Position numbers and translations under genes: made by a program
Notes under the pieces: generated by a model
Told to the model about the DNA's origin: nothing
Database searches by the model: none
Seen by the model: the letters and a program-made list of their open reading frames with translations, nothing else
Part shown: positions 7,869 through 15,967 of the stretch, piece by piece
Layout of the letters: each line of letters opens with the position of its first letter
Position numbering within the stretch: the first letter of the stretch is position 1
Origin: an uncultured Eubacteriales bacterium
GTDB taxonomy: Bacteria > Bacillota > Clostridia > Lachnospirales > Lachnospiraceae
DNA: 38,329 nucleotides
Reading direction: 5' to 3'
Assembly: GCA_900315305.1 (NCBI GenBank)
Contig: OMYS01000030.1
Location: 1 to 38,329, forward strand

Positions 7869-9172
7869 TTTAGTTCTCCCAGTGTGATTGTAAATTCGAA
7901 TTTCTTGTATCCGTCTGTGCCCTTCCGGCGGACTGTCACAGTGACCTCATCTCCCGGCTTCAGATTGACCAGCCGATTGTGCAGGGCCCGCATCGTCGTG
8001 ATGTCTGTGCCGTCCATGTCCGTGATGACGTCCCCGGCCGCAAGTCCCGCCGCAAGTGCCGGCGAGCCCGCATCGACCGAATTGACATAGACTCCCTCAG
8101 GAACGCCGGTGCTCCCCGACAGAGAGGCCGATACGTCCTGTCCCCGGATACCCATGTAGCTGATAGCTTCATTGTTGGAAAGAGTCTCGATCAACGATTT
8201 CAGATACGAGATAGCGACGCCCGTGACAGTAGACGTGCCGCTCGCGGCATATTTCTGCATCACAAAGCCGACGACCTGACCATCGAGATTCACAAGAACT
8301 CCGGTCCCGGAGGTGCTTCCCTGCATGTCGGTCGTCAGCAGACTGAACTCGCCGTCCGTCACAGACACAAGATTATCTGTTGAGGTAATTTCCCCGTAAG
8401 CAACAGAATTACTATACCCCATCGGACTTCCGATTGCAATGACCCCGTCTCCCGCCGTCACATTGTAGGAATTGCCGAGGGAGGCAGCCGTGCAGGACGC
8501 AAGTGTCGAGGCGGACAGGGACGAGGTCGGCACGGAGAGGACCGCGAGCTCCGTCGTCGGATCCTCGCGGACGAGCGTGCCGTTCGTGACCGTTCCGTCT
8601 GCAAATGTAACCATCAGCGTCGCCGCGCTGCTGAGCGACCGGTAGTCGACGAGGACCAGCATGCTGCTGTCCGTCGAGGCGACAAGGAGACCGCTCACAG
8701 AGCTGCTCGTCGGGTCATTTCCGCTGAGCCAGCCTGTGGCGTCAGAATAACCCGTGACGCCGACGACGGACTGCATGGCCGTTTCCGCGACCGCATAGAC
8801 AGCCCTGTTCTGCTGCTCGTAATCGTCCAGGGTCTGCTGCTGCTTTTCCTCCGCCGTCATGGGCTGCGGAACAGGAGTCGGCGTCACAGTGGCCGCAGAC
8901 TCTGCCGCGGACTCCGACGCTGCCGTCTCCAGTGAGACAGGCTCCTCATCGGATGTGATCGTGACCGTCTTGTCATTCCGGGCCGTCACATGCATAAACA
9001 CAAGGCCTGCCACCAGGCCGAAGAGGCAGGCCGACGCGATGATCTCAAGAGCGCGGATCAAATACTTCCCGACGGGAAGCGGGCGCTTCTTGACGGTCTC
9101 ATTCATGAAGCTGTAGGAGTCGTCCTGATTTGTATTCTGTTCGTCTTCAGGTTTCCGAAGCTGTTCATCCAT
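7865..9172 (-). CDS. HtrA-like membrane protein with PDZ domain, probable pseudoprotease
   Basis: The order is a cytoplasmic N-terminus, one membrane helix (about residues 38-61), a serine/threonine/alanine-rich spacer, a trypsin-like domain (about 115-330) and a C-terminal PDZ domain (about 340-435, GVYVNSVDAGSPALAAGLAAGDVI). The fold is clear from VIAIGSPMGYSNSVAYGEI and GVLVNLDGQVVGFV. The catalytic triad looks incomplete: the usual NHVV histidine site reads VDYRSL, the TDLAVL aspartate site reads TELAVL, and the GNSGGPL serine loop reads STSGTGVL. It may therefore bind rather than cut substrates. No good ribosome binding site precedes the ATG at 9172; TATAAT sits four bases ahead of it. 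It is first in the yhaM-rlmD operon. Confidence 0.85.
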   Translation of the reverse strand: MDEQLRKPEDEQNTNQDDSYSFMNETVKKRPLPVGKYLIRALEIIASACLFGLVAGLVFMHVTARNDKTVTITSDEEPVSLETAASESAAESAATVTPTPVPQPMTAEEKQQQTLDDYEQQNRAVYAVAETAMQSVVGVTGYSDATGWLSGNDPTSSSVSGLLVASTDSSMLVLVDYRSLSSAATLMVTFADGTVTNGTLVREDPTTELAVLSVPTSSLSASTLASCTAASLGNSYNVTAGDGVIAIGSPMGYSNSVAYGEITSTDNLVSVTDGEFSLLTTDMQGSTSGTGVLVNLDGQVVGFVMQKYAASGTSTVTGVAISYLKSLIETLSNNEAISYMGIRGQDVSASLSGSTGVPEGVYVNSVDAGSPALAAGLAAGDVITDMDGTDITTMRALHNRLVNLKPGDEVTVTVRRKGTDGYKKFEFTITLGELK

Positions 9173-9333
9173 ATATTATAATTACATATTTTCAATATCA
9201 TACGTTTGCTTAGTTGCGGCCGGGTCTGACCCGGCGTTATTGTGTATTTTACCATTTACATATTAACAATCTATGAACAGAGAACGCGCCGATTGCTCTT
9301 CCGAAAGATGCCCCGCAGGAGTAAAATAGACGT

Positions 9334-11703
9334 ATGAATACAAAAGCATTACATACACTCGAATTTGATAAAATTACCGCGCGCCTCGCCGATCAGGCGA
9401 CCAGCGCGCCCGGAAGAGAGCTCTGTCTCGCGATTAAGCCGAAGACCTCTCTCTCCGAAATCAACCGCCTGCAGGATGAGACCGGGGCGGCTCTTTCGCG
9501 TATCCTGAAGAAGGGAAGCATCTCATTTGGCAGCGTGGCCGACATCCGCCCGTCCTTAAAGCGCCTCGAGATCGGCAGCAGTCTCGGCATTCACGAGCTC
9601 CTCATGATCACGAAGCTCCTTGAAAATGCAGGGCTCGTCCGCGCCTGGGCGAAGCGCGAGCGCGACAACGAGGAGGAGGACCTTCTGACACCGGTCTTCT
9701 CCTCTCTCGAGCCGCTTGCATCCGAGACAGCGGAGATCCGCCGCTGCATTATCTCCGAGGACGATATCGCCGATGACGCGTCGCCGGCCCTCCGGAGCAT
9801 CCGCCGGAACATTCGCGCGGCGGGCGACCGCGTCCACACGGAGCTCACGCGAATCGTCTCCAGCTCCGCGAAGGATTATCTGCAGGACCAGCTGATCACA
9901 ACGCGTGACGGCCGGTACTGCATCCCTGTAAAAAATGAGTACCGCAACCAGGTCCCGGGCATTATTCACGACACCTCGAAGGCGGGCTCCACAGTCTTTA
10001 TCGAGCCGGCCTCCGTCGTCCGTCTGAACAACGAGATCCGTGAGCTCGAGGTCAAGGAGGCGCAGGAGATCGAAGTCATCCTCTCCCGCCTCTCGGAGAT
10101 GTTCGCCGAGAAGACCGGATTTATCCGCAGCGACTACGAGAGCATGATCGCGCTTGATTTCATTTTCGCGCGGGCAAAGCTCGCCCTTGAGGAAAATGCA
10201 ACCCGTCCCATCGTCGGGACGGACGGCGTCATCGACATCCGGAAGGCCCGCCACCCGCTGATCGACCCGAAGAAGGTCGTCCCGATCGACATCCGTCTCG
10301 GGGAGACCTACGATCTGCTCGTCGTGACCGGACCGAACACGGGCGGCAAGACCGTCTCCTTAAAGACGACCGGCCTTCTCACGATCATGGGCCTCTCGGG
10401 TCTTCACATCCCGGCTGCCGACCGGAGCCGGATCTCCATTTTCCGGGAGGTATACGCGGACATCGGCGATGAGCAGAGCATCGAGCAGTCCCTGTCTACA
10501 TTTTCCTCGCACATGACCAATGTCGTGGATTTCCTCAATAAGGCCGACAAGGACTCCCTCGTGCTCTTCGATGAGCTGGGAGCCGGCACCGACCCGACAG
10601 AGGGCGCGGCGCTCGCCACGGCGATCCTTGACCATCTCCACAAGTGCGGGATCCGCACGATGGCGACGACGCACTACAGTGAGATCAAGATCTATGCGCT
10701 GCGCACCGAGGGCGTCGAGAACGCGAGCTGCGAGTTCGATGTCGAGACGCTCTCCCCGACGTACCGACTGCTCATCGGCGTTCCCGGCAAGAGCAACGCG
10801 TTCGCAATCTCAAAGAAGCTGGGCCTCTCGGACTATATCATCGAGCAGGCGCGGACATTTATCAGCAGTGAGGACGCCTCCTTCGAGGACGTCATCTCCG
10901 GCCTCGAGAAGCAGCGGAGCGAGCTCGAGAAAGAAAGGCTCCAGGCCGAGGAGGACAGAAAAGAAATCGAGCGTCTCCGGAAGGAGCTCGAGAAGCGCGA
11001 GAAGGCCCTGTCAGACAAGAAGAAGGGCCTCATTTCCGATTCGTCGGCGGAGGCCAGACGGATCCTTCAGGAAGCGAAGGACTACGCGGACAAGACGATC
11101 AGCTGGTACGCAAAGCACGGCGGATCGACCCGCGAGATGGAGCAGCAGCGCGAGGCTCTCCGCAGGAAGATGAACTCGCTCGACAAGAACATCGCGTCCG
11201 CCGGCGAGAAGCCGAAGAAGGGCCATCTCACGGCGAAGGATCTTAGAATCGGCGATGCCGTGAAGGTTCTCTCGCTCGGTCTCAAGGGAACGGTCAGCAC
11301 GCTTCCGGACGCGAGGGGCTGGCTCTTCGTGACGCTCGGCATCATGCGCACGAAGGTGCGTCTCGACGATCTGGAGAAGATCGACGAGGTCGAAATCACA
11401 GGCCCGAACAAAATGAAGAGAACCGGCTCCGGCCGTATCTCGATGGCAAAGTCGATGGCTGTCTCCCCCGAGATCAATCTGCTCGGCAAGACGGTCACGG
11501 AGGCGGTCGCGGAGCTCGACAAATATCTGGACGACGCAGCGCTTGCGCATCTCGAGCAGGTGCGGATCGTCCACGGCAAGGGGACCGGCGCGCTCAGAAA
11601 GGGCGTACAGGACTATCTGAAGCGGAACAAGCACGTGAAATCGTTCCGTCTCGGCGAGTACGGCGAGGGCGACTCCGGCGTCACAATCGCGACGCTGAAG
11701 TAA
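9334..11703 (+). CDS. mutS2: MutS2 ATPase/endonuclease
   Basis: The 789-residue protein has the MutS2 domain order: N-terminal clamp and lever regions, an ABC-type ATPase with Walker A GPNTGGKT (near residue 333) and Walker B VLFDELGAGTDPTEGAAL, a long charged coiled coil (about 515-640), and a C-terminal Smr endonuclease domain (INLLGKTVTEAVAELDKYL, then VRIVHGKGTGALRKGV). MutS2 suppresses homologous recombination and in Bacillus also splits collided ribosomes; it does not do mismatch repair. CAGGAG twelve bases upstream supports the start. It is transcribed away from the HtrA-like operon, and the response regulator follows 48 bases after its stop. Confidence 0.96.
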   Translation: MNTKALHTLEFDKITARLADQATSAPGRELCLAIKPKTSLSEINRLQDETGAALSRILKKGSISFGSVADIRPSLKRLEIGSSLGIHELLMITKLLENAGLVRAWAKRERDNEEEDLLTPVFSSLEPLASETAEIRRCIISEDDIADDASPALRSIRRNIRAAGDRVHTELTRIVSSSAKDYLQDQLITTRDGRYCIPVKNEYRNQVPGIIHDTSKAGSTVFIEPASVVRLNNEIRELEVKEAQEIEVILSRLSEMFAEKTGFIRSDYESMIALDFIFARAKLALEENATRPIVGTDGVIDIRKARHPLIDPKKVVPIDIRLGETYDLLVVTGPNTGGKTVSLKTTGLLTIMGLSGLHIPAADRSRISIFREVYADIGDEQSIEQSLSTFSSHMTNVVDFLNKADKDSLVLFDELGAGTDPTEGAALATAILDHLHKCGIRTMATTHYSEIKIYALRTEGVENASCEFDVETLSPTYRLLIGVPGKSNAFAISKKLGLSDYIIEQARTFISSEDASFEDVISGLEKQRSELEKERLQAEEDRKEIERLRKELEKREKALSDKKKGLISDSSAEARRILQEAKDYADKTISWYAKHGGSTREMEQQREALRRKMNSLDKNIASAGEKPKKGHLTAKDLRIGDAVKVLSLGLKGTVSTLPDARGWLFVTLGIMRTKVRLDDLEKIDEVEITGPNKMKRTGSGRISMAKSMAVSPEINLLGKTVTEAVAELDKYLDDAALAHLEQVRIVHGKGTGALRKGVQDYLKRNKHVKSFRLGEYGEGDSGVTIATLK

Positions 11704-11751
11704 GGCTCACCGGATCTGTAAGTCCCGGCACTTGTACGGGGAGTGAAAGTT

Positions 11752-12474
11752 ATGGTCAATAAGCAGAAAATATTAATTGTCGACGACAATTCGCACATCG
11801 CGGAGCTCATTTCCCTCTATCTGGAGAAGGAAATGTACGCCACTGAGATCGCGGGGGACGGCGGAGAGGCTCTTGAGCTCTTCGCGACGTTCCGGCCCGA
11901 TCTCGTGATCCTCGACATCATGCTGCCCGGCAGGGACGGCTATGAGGTCTGCCGACAGATGCGGCAGATCCGCAACACGCCGGTCATCATGCTGTCCGCG
12001 AAGGGCGAGACGTTCGACAAGGTGCTCGGTCTCGAGCTCGGGGCCGACGATTATATGAGCAAGCCCTTCGAGCCGAAGGAGCTTGTCGCGCGGGTCAAGG
12101 CGGTTCTCCGCCGCTCAAGGAGCGGAGAGGACACGAAGGAAGCCGCCGCGAAGAAGAGCGACGTCAAGGTCGTGGAATATCCGGGCCTCATCGTCAACCA
12201 GACCAATTATTCGGTCATCTACAATGGGAAATCGATTGATATGCCCCCGAAGGAGCTCGAGCTCCTCTATTTTCTCGCGTCCCAGCCGAACCATGTCTTC
12301 ACGCGGGAGCAGCTGCTCGACAATATCTGGGGATATGAGTACATCGGCGACACGCGGACGGTCGACGTCCACATCAAGCGGCTCCGCGAGAAGATCAAGG
12401 GAAATGAACACTGGTCGATCGGAACGGTGTGGGGTATCGGCTACAAGTTTGAAGTGAAGCCGCAGACGCCATGA
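11752..12474 (+). CDS. OmpR/PhoB-family response regulator
   Basis: The receiver domain has the acidic pair ILIVDDN, the phospho-acceptor aspartate in VILDIMLPGRDG (about residue 55), PVIMLSAKGE and YMSKPFEPKEL. It is joined to a winged-helix DNA-binding domain ending in RTVDVHIKRLREKI and TVWGIGYKFE. The ATG at 11752 is preferred over the in-frame GTG at 11743 because GGGGAG lies eight bases before it. It overlaps the sensor kinase gene by four bases (ATGA), so the two form a coupled pair. The input signal and regulon cannot be told from the sequence. Confidence 0.94.
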   Translation: MVNKQKILIVDDNSHIAELISLYLEKEMYATEIAGDGGEALELFATFRPDLVILDIMLPGRDGYEVCRQMRQIRNTPVIMLSAKGETFDKVLGLELGADDYMSKPFEPKELVARVKAVLRRSRSGEDTKEAAAKKSDVKVVEYPGLIVNQTNYSVIYNGKSIDMPPKELELLYFLASQPNHVFTREQLLDNIWGYEYIGDTRTVDVHIKRLREKIKGNEHWSIGTVWGIGYKFEVKPQTP

Positions 12475-13886
12475 AGCACGCCCTGTATCTGAAATTTATC
12501 GCCATCTATGTGTTCCTTGCATTTATCGGCGTATTCATCATCACGACACTCGGGCGGCAGCTCGAGGAGGACCATCTCACAGAGGCCCGCGCGAATGTCT
12601 TCTACCGCGAGGAGACCTCGATCATGTCGAACTACTCCTCGTCGCTCTTTACGAAAAACAGCTCCCTGGACTCACTCTACGCGGAGCTGCGGGCGCTCGC
12701 CGACGGCACGGGAGCCTCGTTCCGGATCATCGATGTCTCCGGGAAGGAGCTGATCTGCACGGACCGGGCGCTCGACACGGGCAGCACCATTACGATCCCG
12801 GATTTTAATTACACGGATTTCGGGCCGAAATATTACGAGGTCAGCAACTTCTACGGGCAATACAGCTACGACTGTCTCAATGTCATGGTGCCGATCACCT
12901 ATCACCTGAGCACGTACGGGTATATTGCGGCCTCGCTCCCCTATTCCGTGGTTCAGAGCGAAACGGATGAAATTCTTCGGCCGTTCTACATCGTCTTTGC
13001 CGTCAATTTCGCGCTTTCATTCGTGATTCTTGCATTTTTCTCGGCGGCGGTCTACCACCCGCTCCAGAAAATCAAGGAGGGCGCGCGTGAATTTGCGTCG
13101 GGCAACCTGACGCACCGCATCCGGGTCCAGTCAAGGGATGAAATGGGTGAGATCGCGGACTCAATGAATTTCATGGCCGATGAGCTGAAGAAAAATGCGG
13201 ACTACCAGAAGAAATTCATTTCCAATGTGAGCCACGACTTCCGGACTCCGCTCACATCGATCAAGGGCTTCACGGAGGCGATGTGCGACGGGACCATTCC
13301 GCCTGAAATGCACGGACACTATCTGTCTATTATCGCCGGCGAGACGGACAAGCTCGACAAGCTCACGCGCGAGGTCCTCACGCTGAACGCGATGGATCAG
13401 GCGAAGTACGCCCTGAACATGAAGGATTTCGATATCAACGATCTTCTCAGACAGACGGCCGGTCTCTTTGAGGGCATCTGCCGCAGGAAGAAAATTTCGA
13501 TCAACGCGGTGATGCTCGGGGACAGTCTCATGGTCAATGCCGACAAAGAAAAAATCGGGCAGGTCATTTACAACCTGCTCGATAATGCCGTCAAATTCAG
13601 TGACAAAAATACAACAATTACAATGGAGACCTCAGAGCGCCACGGCAAGTGCTATGTCTCCATCAAGGACGAGGGCTGCGGCATCCCCCGGGAGTGCCTG
13701 TCAAAAATCTGGGACCGGTTCTACAAGGCCGATTCCTCGCGCGGACGGGACCGCACGGGCACGGGCCTCGGGCTCTCGATCGTAAAGGAGATTATCTCCG
13801 CGCACGACCAGAACATCTCGGTCATGAGCACGGAGGGCGTCGGCACGGAGTTCGTGTTCTCACTCGCGCTCGCAAAACAGATGTGA
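12471..13886 (+). CDS. Membrane sensor histidine kinase
   Basis: The 471-residue kinase has a first membrane helix (about residues 8-28), an extracytoplasmic sensing region (about 29-170) and a second helix (about 172-195). A HAMP linker, a HisKA domain with phospho-acceptor His255 (SNVSHDFRTPLTSIKGF) and an ATPase domain follow, the last with N-box NLLDNAVKFS, DEGCGIP and GTGLGLSIVKEI. It phosphorylates the regulator encoded just upstream. Its 3' end overlaps the convergent HypE-like gene by 27 bases. Confidence 0.95.
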   Translation: MKHALYLKFIAIYVFLAFIGVFIITTLGRQLEEDHLTEARANVFYREETSIMSNYSSSLFTKNSSLDSLYAELRALADGTGASFRIIDVSGKELICTDRALDTGSTITIPDFNYTDFGPKYYEVSNFYGQYSYDCLNVMVPITYHLSTYGYIAASLPYSVVQSETDEILRPFYIVFAVNFALSFVILAFFSAAVYHPLQKIKEGAREFASGNLTHRIRVQSRDEMGEIADSMNFMADELKKNADYQKKFISNVSHDFRTPLTSIKGFTEAMCDGTIPPEMHGHYLSIIAGETDKLDKLTREVLTLNAMDQAKYALNMKDFDINDLLRQTAGLFEGICRRKKISINAVMLGDSLMVNADKEKIGQVIYNLLDNAVKFSDKNTTITMETSERHGKCYVSIKDEGCGIPRECLSKIWDRFYKADSSRGRDRTGTGLGLSIVKEIISAHDQNISVMSTEGVGTEFVFSLALAKQM

Positions 13887-14522
13887 ATTCTCCCAGCGCG
13901 CAAACTCGTCCAGCTGCGGTCTGTCGAGGTACCGCGTGTGCTCCCCGTACCGGATGGTCCTTGCCTTCCCGTCTGTGAGGAAGCCGATCTGCGCGGCCTC
14001 GATGCCGGCCTCGCGCAGCGCAAATACGGTGCCCGCTCCGTCCGCTGTGACAAGAAGCGACGCACCCGCCGAGTCCGCGTAGTACGGGTTCAGATCAAAA
14101 TATTCCAGGATCTCGATCGTCTCCTGACGGACCGGGATCTTTTTTATATCGATCACAGCCCCCGCGCCGTACATCTCGCAGGTGTCCCAGAGCGCGTTGA
14201 AAATGCCTCCTGGACCGAGAGGCCGCACGTCCGCCGTACCTGTCCCCATGCCCTCGTTCCTTCCGGGTTCTTGTCCGGAAAATCTTCCGGACAACTCCTG
14301 GTCATGAGATGTACAAGCTCCGGACGGCTGCCAGAAGAGCCTCTTCATTTTCTTCTGCCCCTCCTCAGCCTCCGGAAGAAGGGTCTCTGCGCTGTCTACA
14401 AGAAAAGAGGGAAACTGCCTGCGCAGTTCCCCTTCTCTCTGGCGGATCAGCTCCCGGACGGCTCCCAGTGCGATGGAGCCTGTCACAAGAAGCGATTCGC
14501 GCGTATGAAACGCCGCCGTCAT
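13860..14522 (-). CDS. HypE-like AIR-synthase C-terminal domain protein, N-terminal half missing
   Basis: Residues about 103-215 (GGIFNALWDTCEMYGAGAVI, KIPVRQETIEILEYFDLNPY, LLVTADG, EAGIEAAQIGFLTDGK) match the C-terminal AIRS domain of HypE-like proteins, which carry out ATP-dependent hydrogenase-maturation-type chemistry. Family members have about 330 residues with an N-terminal nucleotide-binding domain; that domain is absent here, and no remnant is visible upstream. The usual HD-x-TEGG motif reads ADVRPLGPGG, after a low-complexity insertion at residues 61-102. It begins by ATGA overlap with a 32-aa microprotein gene. It may be a decayed gene or a repurposed half-protein; catalytic activity of the original kind is doubtful. 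Confidence 0.65.
   Translation of the reverse strand: MTAAFHTRESLLVTGSIALGAVRELIRQREGELRRQFPSFLVDSAETLLPEAEEGQKKMKRLFWQPSGACTSHDQELSGRFSGQEPGRNEGMGTGTADVRPLGPGGIFNALWDTCEMYGAGAVIDIKKIPVRQETIEILEYFDLNPYYADSAGASLLVTADGAGTVFALREAGIEAAQIGFLTDGKARTIRYGEHTRYLDRPQLDEFARWENSHLFCERE
14271..14294. repeat. Perfect inverted repeat inside the HypE-like gene
   Basis: TTGTCCGGAA and TTCCGGACAA are exact complements separated by four bases. The hairpin lies inside the low-complexity insertion that interrupts the AIRS domain, so the insertion may have come from a palindromic element. Confidence 0.75.
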
Positions 14523-14617
14523 GTAAGAGCCGGCGCGATCAGCGTCAGAATCATGGTTGCGGCCAGAATGATCGCCAGTACAGCGACGACAATCTTCTGC
14601 ATTTTTGAATTCATCAT
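14519..14617 (-). CDS. Membrane microprotein of 32 residues
   Basis: This short frame reads MMNSKMQKIVVAVLAIILAA and continues to IAPALT. It has a short basic N-terminus, one hydrophobic helix (about residues 9-28) and no charged C-terminus, as in known small single-pass membrane proteins of Firmicutes. It starts 23 bases after the glyA stop, and its TGA overlaps the ATG of the HypE-like gene (ATGA), which is strong evidence that it is translated. The ribosome binding site is weak (GAAAAG). The double ATG leaves a one-codon uncertainty in the start. Function is unknown; it resembles the small hydrophobic DUF4044-type proteins only in general style. Confidence 0.7.
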   Translation of the reverse strand: MMNSKMQKIVVAVLAIILAATMILTLIAPALT

Positions 14618-14639
14618 ATCTTTTCAGACTTTCTTATTT

Positions 14640-15878
14640 TTACGCATCAAGCGGATACTTGTCCGTGAGCGTCTTGACGATGGCCTTTGCCTTATCGATG
14701 TTGTCCGCGGACTCCTTGACAAGCGCAATCGCCTCAGCGATCTGGTCCATGTCATCGGTGTTCATGCCGCGTGTCGTGACGGCCGGTGTGCCGAGACGGA
14801 CGCCGGATGTGACGAACGGGGACTGCGGATCTCTCGGGACAGTGTTCTTGTTGGCCGTGATATTCGCGGCGTCAAGTCTTGTCTCAAGCTCCTTGCCGGT
14901 GAGGTCTGTGCCGCGGAGATCGACGAGCATCAGGTGATTGTCTGTGCCGCCCGTGACAATGTTCACGCCGCGCTTCATGAGGCCATTTGCAAGTGCCTGC
15001 GCGTTCTCGAGAATCCGGCGCGCATAATCCTTGAACTCCGGCTGCATATCCTCCTTGAGCATGACAGCCTTCGCCGCGATCGAGTGCATCTGCGGTCCGC
15101 CCTGTGTGCCCGGGAAGATAGCCTTGTTGAGCTTGTGCTCCTTTGCAAATTCAGCAGAGGAGAGAATCATGCCTCCGCGCGGTCCGCGAAGTGTCTTGTG
15201 CGTCGTTGTCGTTGTGACATGCGCATACGGAATCGGGCTCGGATGATAGCCTGTCGCGACAAGACCCGCAATGTGGGCCATATCAACCATGAGATATGCG
15301 CCGACCTCATCGGCAATCTCACGCATTTTCTTAAAATCGATGGTCCGGCAGTACGCGCTCGCGCCTGCGATGATCATCTTCGGATGGCACTCCTTCGCGA
15401 TGCGTTCTACGTCATCGTAATCAATAAAGCCATCCTCGTTGACGCCGTAGGGCACCTGATGGAAATAGTTGCCGGAGACGTTCGCCGGTGAACCGTGTGA
15501 CAGATGGCCGCCTTCATCCAGGGCCATGCCCATGAAGGTGTCGCCCGGCTGAAGCAGCGCGTAGAACACAGCGAAGTTCGCCTGAGCGCCGGAGTGCGGC
15601 TGAACATTCGCGTACGTGCAGCCAAACAACTTCTTTGCGCGCTCACGGGCGAGGTCCTCGATGACATCGACGTACTCGCAGCCGCCGTAATAGCGGTGTC
15701 CCGGATAGCCCTCCGCGTACTTGTTCGTGAGGACCGAGCCGAGGGCAGACATAACTGCCTTGCTGACCCAGTTCTCTGACGCGATCAGCTCGATATGTGT
15801 ATTCTGACGGTTGATTTCATTTTTGATCGCTTCGGCAACTTCCGGATCGACCTTCTGGATGTCTTCAAACGTATACAT
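14640..15878 (-). CDS. glyA: Serine hydroxymethyltransferase
   Basis: This PLP enzyme interconverts serine and glycine while charging tetrahydrofolate with a one-carbon unit. The 412-residue length is standard. Hallmarks are [28 protein letters not shown], the PLP-lysine region [19 protein letters not shown] and TNKYAEG. AGGAG six bases upstream supports the ATG at 15878. A clear promoter precedes it, and a microprotein gene and a half-length HypE-like gene follow in the same transcript. Confidence 0.97.
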   Translation of the reverse strand: MYTFEDIQKVDPEVAEAIKNEINRQNTHIELIASENWVSKAVMSALGSVLTNKYAEGYPGHRYYGGCEYVDVIEDLARERAKKLFGCTYANVQPHSGAQANFAVFYALLQPGDTFMGMALDEGGHLSHGSPANVSGNYFHQVPYGVNEDGFIDYDDVERIAKECHPKMIIAGASAYCRTIDFKKMREIADEVGAYLMVDMAHIAGLVATGYHPSPIPYAHVTTTTTHKTLRGPRGGMILSSAEFAKEHKLNKAIFPGTQGGPQMHSIAAKAVMLKEDMQPEFKDYARRILENAQALANGLMKRGVNIVTGGTDNHLMLVDLRGTDLTGKELETRLDAANITANKNTVPRDPQSPFVTSGVRLGTPAVTTRGMNTDDMDQIAEAIALVKESADNIDKAKAIVKTLTDKYPLDA

Positions 15879-15911
15879 GACATTCTCCTCTCTTGAAATA
15901 ATTTCCGCGAT

Positions 15912-15948
15912 TGCTTATAAGCATAGCGGTAATTGCTCCAATTTTCAA
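15912..15948 (-). promoter_or_regulatory. glyA promoter with overlapping palindrome
   Basis: On the minus strand, TTGAAA (15943-15948) and TATGCT (15920-15925) are spaced by 17 bases, 42 bases ahead of the start codon. The 12-base perfect palindrome TGCTTATAAGCA (15912-15923) overlaps the -10 box and could be a repressor site or part of a longer operator. Confidence 0.6.
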
Positions 15949-15967
15949 GAGAAACATCCGCACCTCT

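Noticed and set aside
9219..9235. Inverted repeat GCCGGGTC/GACCCGGC between the HtrA-like gene and mutS2
   Set aside because: It is a short isolated palindrome without a T tract or an upstream transcript to terminate. It could be an operator, but nothing supports this further.
13938..15491. 517-codon plus-strand open frame
   Set aside because: It crosses antisense through the HypE-like gene, the microprotein gene and glyA, and resembles no family.
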